64,000 bases of DNA from an uncultured Sphingobacteriales bacterium (GTDB taxonomy: Bacteria > Bacteroidota > Bacteroidia > Chitinophagales > Chitinophagaceae), in NCBI GenBank assembly GCA_937871285.1, contig CALMQS010000069.1, positions 50,388 to 114,387 on the forward strand, written 5' to 3'. Each line of letters begins with the position of its first letter. Positions within the stretch are counted from its first letter, which is position 1. A program made the position numbers and the translations under genes. The notes under the pieces were generated by a model. That model was not told the DNA's origin, ran no database searches, and saw only the letters and a program-made list of their open reading frames with translations. Positions 34,917 through 44,600 of this stretch are shown here, one piece after another.

Positions 34917-35573
34917 ATGAAAATAAAATGGTTGCATCTTTTTATACTGATAATACTTGTTGCCACAGGAAATGCCCAGAACAACTCTCAGGATTTTGAT
35001 TATGGGAGAGTTGAAAATGGGAAATATCTCAATTCATTTTTACATTTTGAAATAACCCTTCCCGCTGGCTGGGTTGTTCAAAGCAGGGAACAAATAGATT
35101 ACCTTGCGAAAAAAGGTGCTGCTTTAGTAACCGGGGATGATGAAAAGATGAAAGCGGTTTACAAAGCCGCGGAAATCAATGTTGCCAATCTTTTAGGCGT
35201 TTACCAGTACGAATTGGGATCACCTGTTGATTATAACCCCAGCATTATGCTGGTAGCTGAAAACGTACAACATTCCCCGGGAGTAAAAAAAGGAAGTGAT
35301 TATTTATTCCAGGCAAGAAAGCTGCTGGACCAATCTCAGTTCCAATATGATTATCTTGATACGGAATTTGAAAAGGAGGTGGTAAGTAGAACTGATTTCT
35401 ATAAAATGAACACGGGGATAAAATATGCAGGGTTGGATATTAAACAAATTTATTTCTCTACTGTTATAAAGAGATTCAGCTTAAACATCATCATTTCATT
35501 TACAACTGATGAGCAAAAAGAGGTTTTATTGAAATCTGTGCACTCTATAGCATTTCATGGAGCTGGAAACTGA
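34917..35573 (+). CDS. Secreted protein of unknown function
   Basis: A 218-residue protein with a signal peptide (about 1-20, ending GNAQ). The mature part starts with a beta segment, FLHFEITLPAGWVVQSREQ, like the opening of PsbP/DUF1795-type domains that begin with a 'P.GW' motif, and ends with RFSLNIIISFTTDEQKEVLLKSVHSI, the final strand and helix of that fold. I suggest a PsbP-like fold but no function. It is isolated, next to a patch of gene remnants. Confidence 0.6.
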   Translation: MKIKWLHLFILIILVATGNAQNNSQDFDYGRVENGKYLNSFLHFEITLPAGWVVQSREQIDYLAKKGAALVTGDDEKMKAVYKAAEINVANLLGVYQYELGSPVDYNPSIMLVAENVQHSPGVKKGSDYLFQARKLLDQSQFQYDYLDTEFEKEVVSRTDFYKMNTGIKYAGLDIKQIYFSTVIKRFSLNIIISFTTDEQKEVLLKSVHSIAFHGAGN

Positions 35574-35692
35574 TTCTTCTAAAAACTTAGAAAGGCAGTC
35601 AGGAATGCACTCCTCCTTTCATATAAACCCATAAGCATCTAAAAAGAGTTTACAATTCTTCTTCGCCTCATCCTGTTAGTAATAAAACACTG
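35574..35692. other. Non-coding decayed stretch
   Basis: No gene, hairpin or promoter was recognised between the secreted protein and the epimerase remnant. Confidence 0.3.
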
Positions 35693-35821
35693 ATGAGAAC
35701 CTTCAGAAAGCTGATGAATATATCGTTTGGCATACCTTCGCCGAAATTACTTTTAGAAGCAGAATATGCTTTTAAATATCCCACGCTTGATGCAGCGCTC
35801 AAAGATATTTTAAACCGTTAA
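35693..35821 (+). pseudogene. C-terminal remnant of a TIGR01777-type sugar epimerase
   Basis: 42 codons ending in TAA. The peptide PSPKLLLEAEYAFKYPTLDA and its continuation ALKDIL match the very end (DUF1731) of TIGR01777-family NAD-dependent epimerases, which end PKxLLExGFxFxYPxLxxALxDLL. The intact protein is about 300 residues, so only the last part survives. An ATG happens to precede it, but a stand-alone product of this size has no known role. Confidence 0.6.
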
Positions 35822-35901
35822 TTTTACTACAGGCAACAAGCTCAGCATATACAGACACCGGGCGACTGGCTGGAGATATTACTACAGCAAATGATTTCAA
35901 T

Positions 35902-36318
35902 ATGGAAGCGCAATACCAACAGGATTTTCCTGTACCGCAATTGTTTTTAAATATTCCTGCAGATGCAATGCGGAATGCAGGACGATATATTGATTTTGCA
36001 GCGAAGGCTGTATCTGCTATTGATCCGACAGTTATTCAAAGAATAGCCACAGACCTTGGGTTATCCTTTGTACCCGAAAAAGAAAAAGAAAGTGAAGTAT
36101 GTTATATCAATAGTGAAGAAGTGCGCCCCGAGTTCAAGCTCAGTTTTGCACCGGTTGATGTAGCCGATTACATTTTCGGGGCATTACACAGTCCTGCATA
36201 CAGAATACAATGGGAAGGATTACCCGAAACCGTTTTGCCACAAATACCTTACCCAAAAGATGCTATTGTTTTTTGGGAATTGGTGAAGAGTGGCGAACAG
36301 TTAAGACAGATAACCTGA
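35902..36318 (+). pseudogene. C-terminal remnant of a type ISP restriction-modification enzyme
   Basis: 138 codons matching the end of the type ISP (LlaBIII-like) C-terminal specificity domain: IQRIATDLGLSFVPEKEKE, then VADYIFGALHSPAYR, IPYPKD and FWELVKSGEQLRQ in the family order. The intact enzyme is well over 1000 residues with helicase and methyltransferase domains, none of which is present here. The frame is open upstream to about 35822, with non-matching sequence. I call it a fragment left after deletion; it could still be translated. Confidence 0.7.
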
Positions 36319-36494
36319 GCGAATGAAGCGGGTACAACCAGAAGCAGGTAACCGATAACAATAATAAAGGTTATTGCAAAAAAAAGCATAGCCACAATGC
36401 GGAAGTTGATATTTTTATTGGAGTTAAAGGATAACGGCATTATTGCGTGCTGCAGGCTTGAAAAGGAAATACAAACAATCAATCACACCATATT

Positions 36495-37868
36495 ATGAAA
36501 GAAAAAAACCGTTTATTATCACGCAGGCAATTTGTTGCTACGGCTGCAACAGCCACTATTGCAGGTCCCATGATCTTTGGCCAAGCAGCACAGGCGGCTT
36601 CACGTAATGGAAAACTCAACCATGCCTGTATTGGCGTTGGCGGAATGGGCTTTCACGATCTGCACCAATTTAAAAGCCATCCCAATGTGCAAATCGTTGC
36701 GCTGTGCGATGTAGACGCCAACAACCTGAAAAAGGCAGCGGAGCTTATTCCCGGGGCACGGTTGTACAGCGACTGGCGGGAACTTTTTAAAAAAGAAGGA
36801 AAGAAAATAGATGCTGTAAATATAACCGTTCCGGATCATAATCATTTTGCTATAGCTATGCAGGCTTTGCGAAACGGTAAGCATGTATACTGCCAGAAGC
36901 CCATGTGCCATGACGTTGCAGAAGTGCGGATGCTTACGCAAACAGCGGTTAAGGCTGGTGTCATTACCCAACTGGGAACACAGATTGCTTCGGGTAAGGG
37001 TGACCGTACGGCCGTGCAATGGATCAAAGAAGGCGCTATAGGAAAAATCAAGCATGCTTACCTGTGCTCTAACCGTCCCGGAGCCATTGATACTTACCGG
37101 CTGGTTGGCCCGCGTCCCGCACAGGAACAGCAGCCACCTGCACATCTCAACTGGGACCTGTGGATCGGCACAGCACCTGAACGTTCTTATGCCCCTGAAA
37201 TTTATCACCCTACCAAATGGCGGGCATGGCAGGATTTTGGAACCGGCTGGTCGGGCGATATTGGCTGTCATATTTTCGATGCGGTATGGAAAGGCCTCGG
37301 TTTAAAGCAGCCCATATCTGTTGTTGCGGAAGTACAGCAATCATGGAAGGATGCACCTGAAAGAAGAGCCGATACCTGGCCGCAGGGCGATCATATTACC
37401 TGGGTGTTCCCGGGAAATGATTATACGGAGGATACAGTTTTATCGTTAGAATGGTTCGACGGCGCATTTTACCCCCCGCAGGAAATACGATCCTTATATA
37501 ACGGTAAAGAATACCCTGCGGAGAGCGCCATGCTCATAGGAACAGAAGGCGCCCTGCTGATACCGCATGGCGGAATGCCCGTGTTATTGCCCGAAGATAA
37601 ATTTAAAGCGCACATACTTCCGCAACTGGAAGAGCGCAATCATTATCATCATTTTGTTGACGCCTGCCTGGGTGGGCCAAAAACGGAATCGCATTTTGCA
37701 CAGTCGGGGCCAATGACGGAAGCTATCATTCTTGGCACCGTAGCCATAAGAGTGCCAGGCCAGTTGCTGGAATGGGATGCTGTGAGCATGAAGTTCCCCA
37801 ACTATCCTGAGGCTGAAAAATATTTGCGCCGCCGTTACCGTAAAGGCTGGGAAGTGAAGGGCATGTAG
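36495..37868 (+). CDS. Tat-exported Gfo/Idh/MocA family oxidoreductase
   Basis: A 457-residue protein with a twin-arginine leader (LSRRQFVATAATATIAGP, about 8-25). The Rossmann domain begins ACIGVGGMGFHDLHQF (about 44-59), with the family EKP-type motif here as CQKPMCHD (about 134-141). The C-terminal part is the usual beta-sheet substrate domain. These periplasmic oxidoreductases act on sugars or sugar-like substrates with tightly bound NAD(P). The EKP Glu is replaced by Gln (QKP), as in other Tat-exported members. The gene stands alone, so the substrate is unknown. Confidence 0.85.
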   Translation: MKEKNRLLSRRQFVATAATATIAGPMIFGQAAQAASRNGKLNHACIGVGGMGFHDLHQFKSHPNVQIVALCDVDANNLKKAAELIPGARLYSDWRELFKKEGKKIDAVNITVPDHNHFAIAMQALRNGKHVYCQKPMCHDVAEVRMLTQTAVKAGVITQLGTQIASGKGDRTAVQWIKEGAIGKIKHAYLCSNRPGAIDTYRLVGPRPAQEQQPPAHLNWDLWIGTAPERSYAPEIYHPTKWRAWQDFGTGWSGDIGCHIFDAVWKGLGLKQPISVVAEVQQSWKDAPERRADTWPQGDHITWVFPGNDYTEDTVLSLEWFDGAFYPPQEIRSLYNGKEYPAESAMLIGTEGALLIPHGGMPVLLPEDKFKAHILPQLEERNHYHHFVDACLGGPKTESHFAQSGPMTEAIILGTVAIRVPGQLLEWDAVSMKFPNYPEAEKYLRRRYRKGWEVKGM

Positions 37869-37986
37869 TGAGTGGTGAATAGTGAATAGCAAGTAGGATT
37901 TGCAATAAAATGTTTGCTGTTGCTGTTTGCAGGGTAGGGTAACGGGAATAAAAGCAAATTATTGAAGCAACCGGATGTAGATCATT

Positions 37987-38000
37987 ATCGGTTAACCGAT
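37987..38000. promoter_or_regulatory. 14-bp perfect palindrome upstream of alkaline phosphatase
   Basis: ATCGGTTAACCGAT is its own reverse complement, 103 nt before the alkaline phosphatase start, in a 234-nt gap without other features. It is an operator candidate for a dimeric regulator. Confidence 0.35.
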
Positions 38001-38102
38001 TTATTCAATGCTATATTAACTATTTGTGAACTGGTGCATATTGTCGTTTATAATGCGGAGTTTTGAACCGGAAAATGTATTTGTATTAAAAAAATAAAGT
38101 TC

Positions 38103-39179
38103 ATGATTAAAAACTGCATTTGCATCCTTTCGTTTTTATTATTGAGTTCAGTTGTTTTTAGCCAGCAAAAAAACAATAATAAGAAAGCGAAGAATATTAT
38201 ATTAATGATTGGCGACGGCATGGGAACGGCACAGATCTTTGCAGGCTTAACTGCCAATAACGGAACGCTTAACTTAGAAAGGTTTCCCTTTAGCGGTTTT
38301 CATAAAAGCCAGCCTTCAGAAGGATACGTTACAGATTCAGGCGCCGGTGCAACCGCTTTTTCCATTGGTAAAAAAACATATAATGGCGCTATTGGCGTGG
38401 ATGCTACAAAGCTGGCACAGCCTACCATTCTTGAGATAGCCGAACGAAACAAGCTGGCAACGGGAATGGTGGTGAGTTGCGCGGTTACCCATGCCACGCC
38501 GGCTTCTTTTATAGCCCACCAGCCTTCAAGAAGCATGCAGGAAGAAATAGCGGCGGATTTTCTAAAAACAGATATTGATGTTTTTATCGGTGGAGGAAGA
38601 AAATATTTTAACCAGCGTAAAGATGGACGTAACCTTTTAGACAGCCTTAAAGCACGCCGGTATCAGGTGCTGGATACATTAACAGATATCGTAAAAGTGA
38701 CCTCAGGCAAATTGGCCGGCTTCATAGCAGACGGCGAACCGCCGAAAGTATCAGAGGGCAGGGGCGACCAGTTGCTCCAGTCAACGCACACTGCTTTAAA
38801 ACTATTGCAACAAAATAAGAATGGATTTTTTTTGATGGTAGAAGGTTCGCAGGTTGACTGGGGTGGTCATGCCAACGATATAGATTACCTTACTACTGAA
38901 ATGATTGACTTTGATAAGGCCATTGGCGCCGCGCTTGACTTTGCAATAAAAGATGGTAATACGCTTGTAATTGTTACAGGAGATCATGAAACCGGGGGGC
39001 TTTCTTTAAACGGAGGCGATATGATATCCGGTAAAGTGACTGCCAAATTCACCACCAAAGGACATACCGGGGTGATGATACCTGTTTTTGCTTATGGCCC
39101 CGGTGCCGAAGCGTTTGGGGGCATATATGAAAACAATAGCATTTTCGATAAAATGATGAAGGCCTTCGGGTTTAATTAA
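38103..39179 (+). CDS. Alkaline phosphatase
   Basis: A 358-residue periplasmic enzyme with a signal peptide (1-20, ending VVFS). It has the first metal motif MIGDGMG (35-41, Asp38), the nucleophile motif TDSGAGATA (77-85, Ser79), and later the zinc-ligand motifs GDHETGG and GHTG. It hydrolyses phosphate monoesters, releasing phosphate for uptake. It is shorter than E. coli PhoA (about 450 residues), as is normal for this Bacteroidota group. It is monocistronic with a terminator behind it. Confidence 0.93.
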   Translation: MIKNCICILSFLLLSSVVFSQQKNNNKKAKNIILMIGDGMGTAQIFAGLTANNGTLNLERFPFSGFHKSQPSEGYVTDSGAGATAFSIGKKTYNGAIGVDATKLAQPTILEIAERNKLATGMVVSCAVTHATPASFIAHQPSRSMQEEIAADFLKTDIDVFIGGGRKYFNQRKDGRNLLDSLKARRYQVLDTLTDIVKVTSGKLAGFIADGEPPKVSEGRGDQLLQSTHTALKLLQQNKNGFFLMVEGSQVDWGGHANDIDYLTTEMIDFDKAIGAALDFAIKDGNTLVIVTGDHETGGLSLNGGDMISGKVTAKFTTKGHTGVMIPVFAYGPGAEAFGGIYENNSIFDKMMKAFGFN

Positions 39180-39194
39180 ACAAGTACTTTAAGT

Positions 39195-39239
39195 CATAAG
39201 GGTTGACAACCCTTTTTAGAACGGTCGTCAACCCTTATG
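39195..39239 (+). terminator. Terminator with two alternative hairpins
   Basis: AAGGGTT (39198-39204) and AACCCTT (39208-39214) form a 7-bp stem with a GAC loop and run into TTTTT: a normal terminator for alkaline phosphatase. The same left arm can instead form a 13-bp stem, CATAAGGGTTGAC (39195-39207) with GTCAACCCTTATG (39227-39239). Confidence 0.75.
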
Positions 39240-39314
39240 TTTATGCAGGCATTTTGATAAGCTTATCCGAATGGCAGTGAAAGAATATTCTATCATTCAT
39301 GCTATGGTTCATTA

Positions 39315-39854
39315 TTAAAACTTCTTCTGCACTGCTTCTGCATGTTGGAGATGTGCTTTTAATGAAGGAACAACATTTTGTAACAATGCCTTTAACTCAG
39401 CATTTTCCGCTTCGGGTATTAAAAGGCCTTCTACCGCGCCAATTACGGCTTTATGATAGGTCACTTCATTATCTATATATGCTTTATTGAAAGCATTTCC
39501 CTTTTTTGAACGCAATGTTTTTTCGGTTTTTTTAGCATCAGCCAGTAGCTTCTGACTAACGGCATTGTCTTTGGGTGTAACGCCTAATTTTGTAACGAGC
39601 GCCACTGCCTGGGCAATTACCGCTTTGTGATTATCGGTCATCATGTCGGCAAATTTCAGAATATCCTCATTTGTTGACTTTTCTTTCGCGATGGCCGCAT
39701 AATCAATGTCAATCTGGTTAGCCACCACAGCAACCGAAGCCACTTCCGCATCCGAAAGTTTGGGGGTATCCTGTGCGCTGGCAGTTGTTAAAAATATAGC
39801 AGCAGATACAATTGCAGTTGCTAAAAACGGTTTTAATACGCTATTCGCTTTCAT
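39315..39854 (-). CDS. DUF4142 domain protein
   Basis: A 179-residue exported protein with a signal peptide (about 1-28, ending TTASAQ). The mature part is all helical, matching DUF4142, a ferritin-like four-helix bundle: LSDAEVASVAVVANQIDIDYA (33-53), FADMMTDNHKAV (about 67-78) and a C-terminal LKALLQNVVPSLKAHLQHAE. Its molecular role is unknown; members are common in Bacteroidota envelopes. It is a single gene, tail to tail with alkaline phosphatase. Confidence 0.85.
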   Translation of the reverse strand: MKANSVLKPFLATAIVSAAIFLTTASAQDTPKLSDAEVASVAVVANQIDIDYAAIAKEKSTNEDILKFADMMTDNHKAVIAQAVALVTKLGVTPKDNAVSQKLLADAKKTEKTLRSKKGNAFNKAYIDNEVTYHKAVIGAVEGLLIPEAENAELKALLQNVVPSLKAHLQHAEAVQKKF

Positions 39855-40164
39855 GTTTATTATTTGAATTAAAAGAAATTGGTAATAATAGTTAGATGGA
39901 AGAAAGGCCTAAAGGTTACAGAAAAGAGCATTTTATTCATTGCAGCATCGTTGCGGTATTTACGAATCAGGGGTGTTTATTATACCTTAACCTGAATTGG
40001 GATGTCCGGAAATGAAATCAGTTTGTTATTATCGCTGTTTCTGAATTTTTACCACATAATCTAAGTACACAAGTTTTTAATATAGCCTGTGTTTTCCTAT
40101 GACCCTATTTTGCCTGTGTGTTGATCATCGAAACATATAACCAGGCTCTCCCTAAAAATTTAAA
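39855..40164. other. Intergenic region upstream of DUF4142 gene
   Basis: 310 nt with no gene on either strand. No exact promoter pair is visible for the DUF4142 gene. The far end abuts the aldolase terminator. Confidence 0.3.
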
Positions 40165-40196
40165 AGGTCGACAATCTTCAATCAGATTATCAACCT
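40165..40196 (-). terminator. Terminator of fructose-bisphosphate aldolase
   Basis: On the minus strand AGGTTGATAATCT pairs with AGATTGTCGACCT over 13 bp around a 6-nt loop, with two G-U pairs, then a U-rich run. The plus-strand transcript would have C-A mismatches instead, so it serves the minus-strand gene. Confidence 0.75.
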
Positions 40197-40235
40197 TATT
40201 ATTTTAACCGGCAAAACAACCGGAAAGCTAAAACT

Positions 40236-41303
40236 TTATGCGTTCCTGTTAATGCAGTTCAGATCATTAAATGCCACTTCCAGCCTTTTAATAAACGATT
40301 CTTCTCCTTTACGCAGCCATACGCGTGGGTCATAGAATTTTTTATTGGGCTTATCCTCACCTTCCGGGTTGCCTAATTGTCCCTGCAGGTAAGCTTCACT
40401 CTTTTTATAATTACCCAGCACGCCTTCCCAGAAAGCCCACTGGAGGTCTGTATCAATATTCATTTTAATAGCGCCATAGCCAATGGCTTCACGGATCTGG
40501 TGCTGCGGTGAACCGCTTCCGCCGTGGAACACAAAATAAACAGGCTTGACTGCGGTTTTCAATTCTTTTTCAATATACACCTGGCTGTTGTTCAGGATCT
40601 CCGGACGCAGTTCTACGTTCCCTGGCTTGTATACGCCATGCACATTACCAAAAGCGGCTGCTATGGTAAACAGGCTGCCCACTTTACCCAGTTCAGCATA
40701 AGCATACGCTACATGCTGCGGCTGGGTATACAATTTATCATTATCTACATTGCTGTTGTCTACCCCGTCTTCTTCACCACCGGTAACGCCCAGTTCAATT
40801 TCAATGCCCATCCCCAGTGGCTGCATACGCTTAAAAAAATCAACAGAGGTTTCAATATTTTCTTCAATGGGTTCCTCGCTCAGATCAAGCATATGCGAGC
40901 TAAAAAGCGGTTGTCCTTTCTCTTTAAAGTATTGTTCGCCGGCATCTATAAGTCCGCTGATCCATGGGAGCCATTTTTTTGCAGCATGGTCTGTGTGCAG
41001 TATTACGGGCACACCATAATATTTAGCTACATTATGAATATGCAGTGCACCTGAAACTGCGCCTGAAATATTGGCCTGGAGCTTATCATTCGGCATTCCC
41101 TTCCCGGCAATAAATTGCGCCCCGCCGTTAGAGAACTGAACAATAACGGGTGAGTTTACCTTTGCGGCGGTTTCTAAGGTTGCATTAATCGTGTTGGTTC
41201 CAATGCAATTTACGGCGGGTAAGGCAAACTGGTTCTCTTTTGCGTCTTTATATAACGCTTCCAGTTCTTCGCCAAAAAGCACTCCGGCTTTATACTTTTT
41301 CAT
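40236..41303 (-). CDS. fbaA: Class II fructose-bisphosphate aldolase
   Basis: A 355-residue cytoplasmic zinc enzyme of glycolysis and gluconeogenesis; it interconverts fructose 1,6-bisphosphate with dihydroxyacetone phosphate and glyceraldehyde 3-phosphate. ILHTDHAAKK (101-110) carries the catalytic Asp105 and zinc ligand His106. ELGVTGGEEDG (about 170-180) and FHGGSGSP are the other family motifs. The length fits the FbaA (type A) subgroup. It has its own promoter and terminator. Confidence 0.95.
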   Translation of the reverse strand: MKKYKAGVLFGEELEALYKDAKENQFALPAVNCIGTNTINATLETAAKVNSPVIVQFSNGGAQFIAGKGMPNDKLQANISGAVSGALHIHNVAKYYGVPVILHTDHAAKKWLPWISGLIDAGEQYFKEKGQPLFSSHMLDLSEEPIEENIETSVDFFKRMQPLGMGIEIELGVTGGEEDGVDNSNVDNDKLYTQPQHVAYAYAELGKVGSLFTIAAAFGNVHGVYKPGNVELRPEILNNSQVYIEKELKTAVKPVYFVFHGGSGSPQHQIREAIGYGAIKMNIDTDLQWAFWEGVLGNYKKSEAYLQGQLGNPEGEDKPNKKFYDPRVWLRKGEESFIKRLEVAFNDLNCINRNA

Positions 41304-41372
41304 ACTATGTATTTGATTTTTTAATATTGAACAGTTGCTAATTAACGCGTTTAAATGCGCGGTAAAGCGCGG

Positions 41373-41402
41373 CGAAGATAGTATACTTCATTTTCATACA
41401 AA
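41373..41402 (-). promoter_or_regulatory. Promoter of the aldolase gene
   Basis: On the minus strand TTTG (41399-41402), an 18-nt spacer, then TATCTTCG (41373-41380), a one-mismatch -7 element. The predicted 5' leader is about 65 nt and begins with a GCGC-rich inverted repeat. Confidence 0.5.
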
Positions 41403-41624
41403 ATTTCTTCCTGCGGGAAATCAGGTGTAAACCTGTGAATCCTGCCCGGATGCCATCTTTTTATCTGCCATATACGTATATAATACATAACCGGCAAAAG
41501 CTGTACAAAGGATTTATTTATCTTGCAGGCAGCTTTGGTTAAAATTTTTAAAAAAATAAAGCGTTTTCAATCAACGTTTTACTTAAAATCATTGTCCTAT
41601 TAAATAATACATAAACTAACTGAT
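41403..41624. other. Upstream region of the SusC-like gene
   Basis: 222 nt leading to the SusC start. TATCTTGC near 41518-41525 is a plausible -7 element, but no matching -33 was found. No sigma or anti-sigma gene, the usual regulator, is adjacent. Confidence 0.3.
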
Positions 41625-44600
41625 ATGGTCTTTCATAAAAAGGAGCCTGCAATAACAGCGTACTTCAGGCAATTTTCAATACTACCTTGCCTTACATTGA
41701 TTGTACTATGCTTCTTTTATACCGGATCATATGCCGGGTATTCCAGTAACAACCACCTGCTTTTTCAATCGGCCATGCAGGATTCTGTAAGGATAAACGG
41801 AAAAGTAACAGACGGAGATGAACAAATTGCGCTGGGCGGGGTATCTGTTGAAAACCTGAGGAGCGGTGAAGGAACAATGACCAATAGCAATGGTGAATTT
41901 ACCATAGCAGTCAGGAACGGCGACAGCCTGCAGTTTACCTTTATAAGTAAAGCGCCTAAAATTGTTATTTACAGGGGAGAAAGTTTTCTTAATGTAGTAT
42001 TAGCCAAAAGTGAAGGCGCCTTAGCAGAAGTGGTGATTACCGGTTTTCAAAATCTTGATAAAAAGAAATTTGCCGGTGCTGCCACTTCGCTAAAAGCAGA
42101 TGATATTAAGATGAACGGTGTGGCCGATGTAAGCCGTATGCTCGAAGGCCGCGCTGCAGGCGTAGCTGTACAAAACGTTTCGGGAACCTTTGGCGCTGCT
42201 CCTAAAGTGCGGGTTCGCGGAGCCACTTCTTTAAACGGCGATAATAAACCTTTATGGGTAGTGGATGGCGTGGTGCTGGAAGATATTATCAATATTTCCA
42301 ATGATCAGTTGTCGAGCGGCGATCCTACTACGTTACTGGGGTCGGCTGTGGCAGGACTGAATGCCAATGATATTGAAAGTTTTGATATCCTTAAAGATGC
42401 TGCCGCTACTGCATTATATGGCGCAAGGGCCATGAACGGGGTAGTGGTGATCACTACCAAAAAAGGACGTGCGGGCAAAACAACGGTAGCGTATACAGGT
42501 AATTTTACTACACAGCTTAAACCCACATATGCCGATTATAATATTATGAACTCCCTGCAGCAGATGTCTATGCTGGGGGAACTGGAACGTAAAGGGTCTT
42601 TAAACCCTAATATCCTTAACCGTGCCGATAACGGAGTATATGGAAAGATGTATGAATTAATGAACGCTGATGATAACGGAAATTTCCCGCTCCAAAACAC
42701 CCGGGAAGCAAGAGCCGATTTCCTGAAACGATATGCTGCCGCTAATACCGACTGGTTTGACATTTTATTCCGCAATAACCTGGTGCAGGAGCATTCACTA
42801 AGCATATCCGGCGGTACAGAAAGATCGCAGAGCTATTTTTCGATGAGCTATTATGGTGACAATGGCTGGACCATAGCGGATAAGGTTAACCGTTATACAA
42901 TTAACTTCAGGAACAATTATAAATTTTCCGATAAGTTCTCCGTTGGATTTGCCACCCTGGGCTCTGTTCGTCAGCAAAAAGCACCGGGAACCCTTGCCCG
43001 TAATCCTAACCCGGTAGAAGGGCAGTACGACCGCGACTTTGATATCAACCCTTTCAGCTTTGCATTAAATACCAGTCGCACCATTACCGCATATGATGAA
43101 AACGGGAACGAGGAATACTTCAGGCGAAATTTTGCACCTTTTAATATTATCAACGAACTGAGGAATAACTTTCTTGATATCAACATCATAGATTTAAGAC
43201 TGCAGGGCGATATCAATTACAAATTCGCTAAAAACTTTACGTATGAATTTACCGGCGCACTGCGCTATGTAAAATCAACCCGCGAGCACCAGATCACTGA
43301 AAACGCCAATATGGCCCGGGCATACAGGTCGGCAGGAACAGCTACTATTGCTCAAAATAATAAATTCCTCTATCGCGATCCCGATGATCCCGAAGCGGAA
43401 CCTGTTGTTGTGTTACCTTATGGTGGCTTCTACAACAGAGCCGAAGATTTTTTACTGAGCTATGATTTCCGGAACAGCATTAATTATTCCACTGTTATAA
43501 ATGATAAACACTCGGTAAACCTGCTGGGTGGTATGCAGGTAAAATCTGCCGACAGACAAAACTTTAGCAATACCGGTTATGGATATCAATACGATAACGG
43601 CGGCTTGCCTGCCATAGATTACCGGATACTTAAACAAACGATTGAAAGTAATTTTCCTTACTATGAAATGGGTAAGGATTATGACCGGTTTGTTGCTTTT
43701 TATGCTACCGGCAATTATACCTTCAATTCCAAATATAACTTTACGGCTACGGGCAGGTACGATGGCTCAAACCGCCTGGGCAAATCAAGCACCGCACGCT
43801 GGCTGCCTACCTGGAGCGTGGCCGCATCATGGAACGTAGACCGGGAATCTTTTATGCGGGGAATAAACTGGCTCGATAATTTATTATTAAGAGCGAGCTA
43901 TGGTTTAACGGCTAGCATGGGGCCCGCCAATAATTCTAATGTAGTGCTGAGAAGCATTAATACAAACCGGCCTTATTTGTCTGAAAGAGAATCCGTAATT
44001 CAACTGGCTAATCTCGAAAATTCGGAGCTCACCTGGGAAAAATCATATACCGGCAATATTGGAGTAGATGCCAGTTTGCTGGAAAGAAGGCTGAATATTA
44101 GTATTGATGTTTACCAGCGGAAAAGCTTCGACCTGATCAGCCTTATTAAAACCTCCGGTATTGGCGGGGAAGCCTATAAAGCGGCTAACTATGCCGATAT
44201 GGACTCCTGGGGTGGTGAATTGCTCCTGGGTGGAGAGATCATACGCCGGAGTAACTGGGGGTGGAAGAGTACCTTTACTTTTGGATACAATGAGAACAAA
44301 ATTACCAATGCCAAAAATATTCCCGATATTTTCAGTCTTGTAGTAGCAGAAGGAGGCAATAAAGAAGGATACCCGGTTCGCAGCCTGTTTTCACTCAACT
44401 ATAAAGGGCTGGAACACAACACCGGTATCCCGCAATTTGTAGATGAAAATGGCAAAACCGCTGCTGCTGTATATCTGCAGGATCAAAAAACGGAGCACCT
44501 CGTGTATGAGGGACCTGTTGATCCGCCCTTTAACGGTGGTTTTTCGAATACCTTTCATTACAAAGCATTTTCAGCAAATATTTTCATCACCTACCAGGCG

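Noticed and set aside
36249..36482. Minus-strand open frame of 77 codons with a strong hydrophobic stretch (INFRIVAMLFFAITFIIVIGY)
   Set aside because: It overlaps the type ISP remnant on the opposite strand, has no recognisable family or promoter, and AT-rich gaps often give hydrophobic frames by chance.
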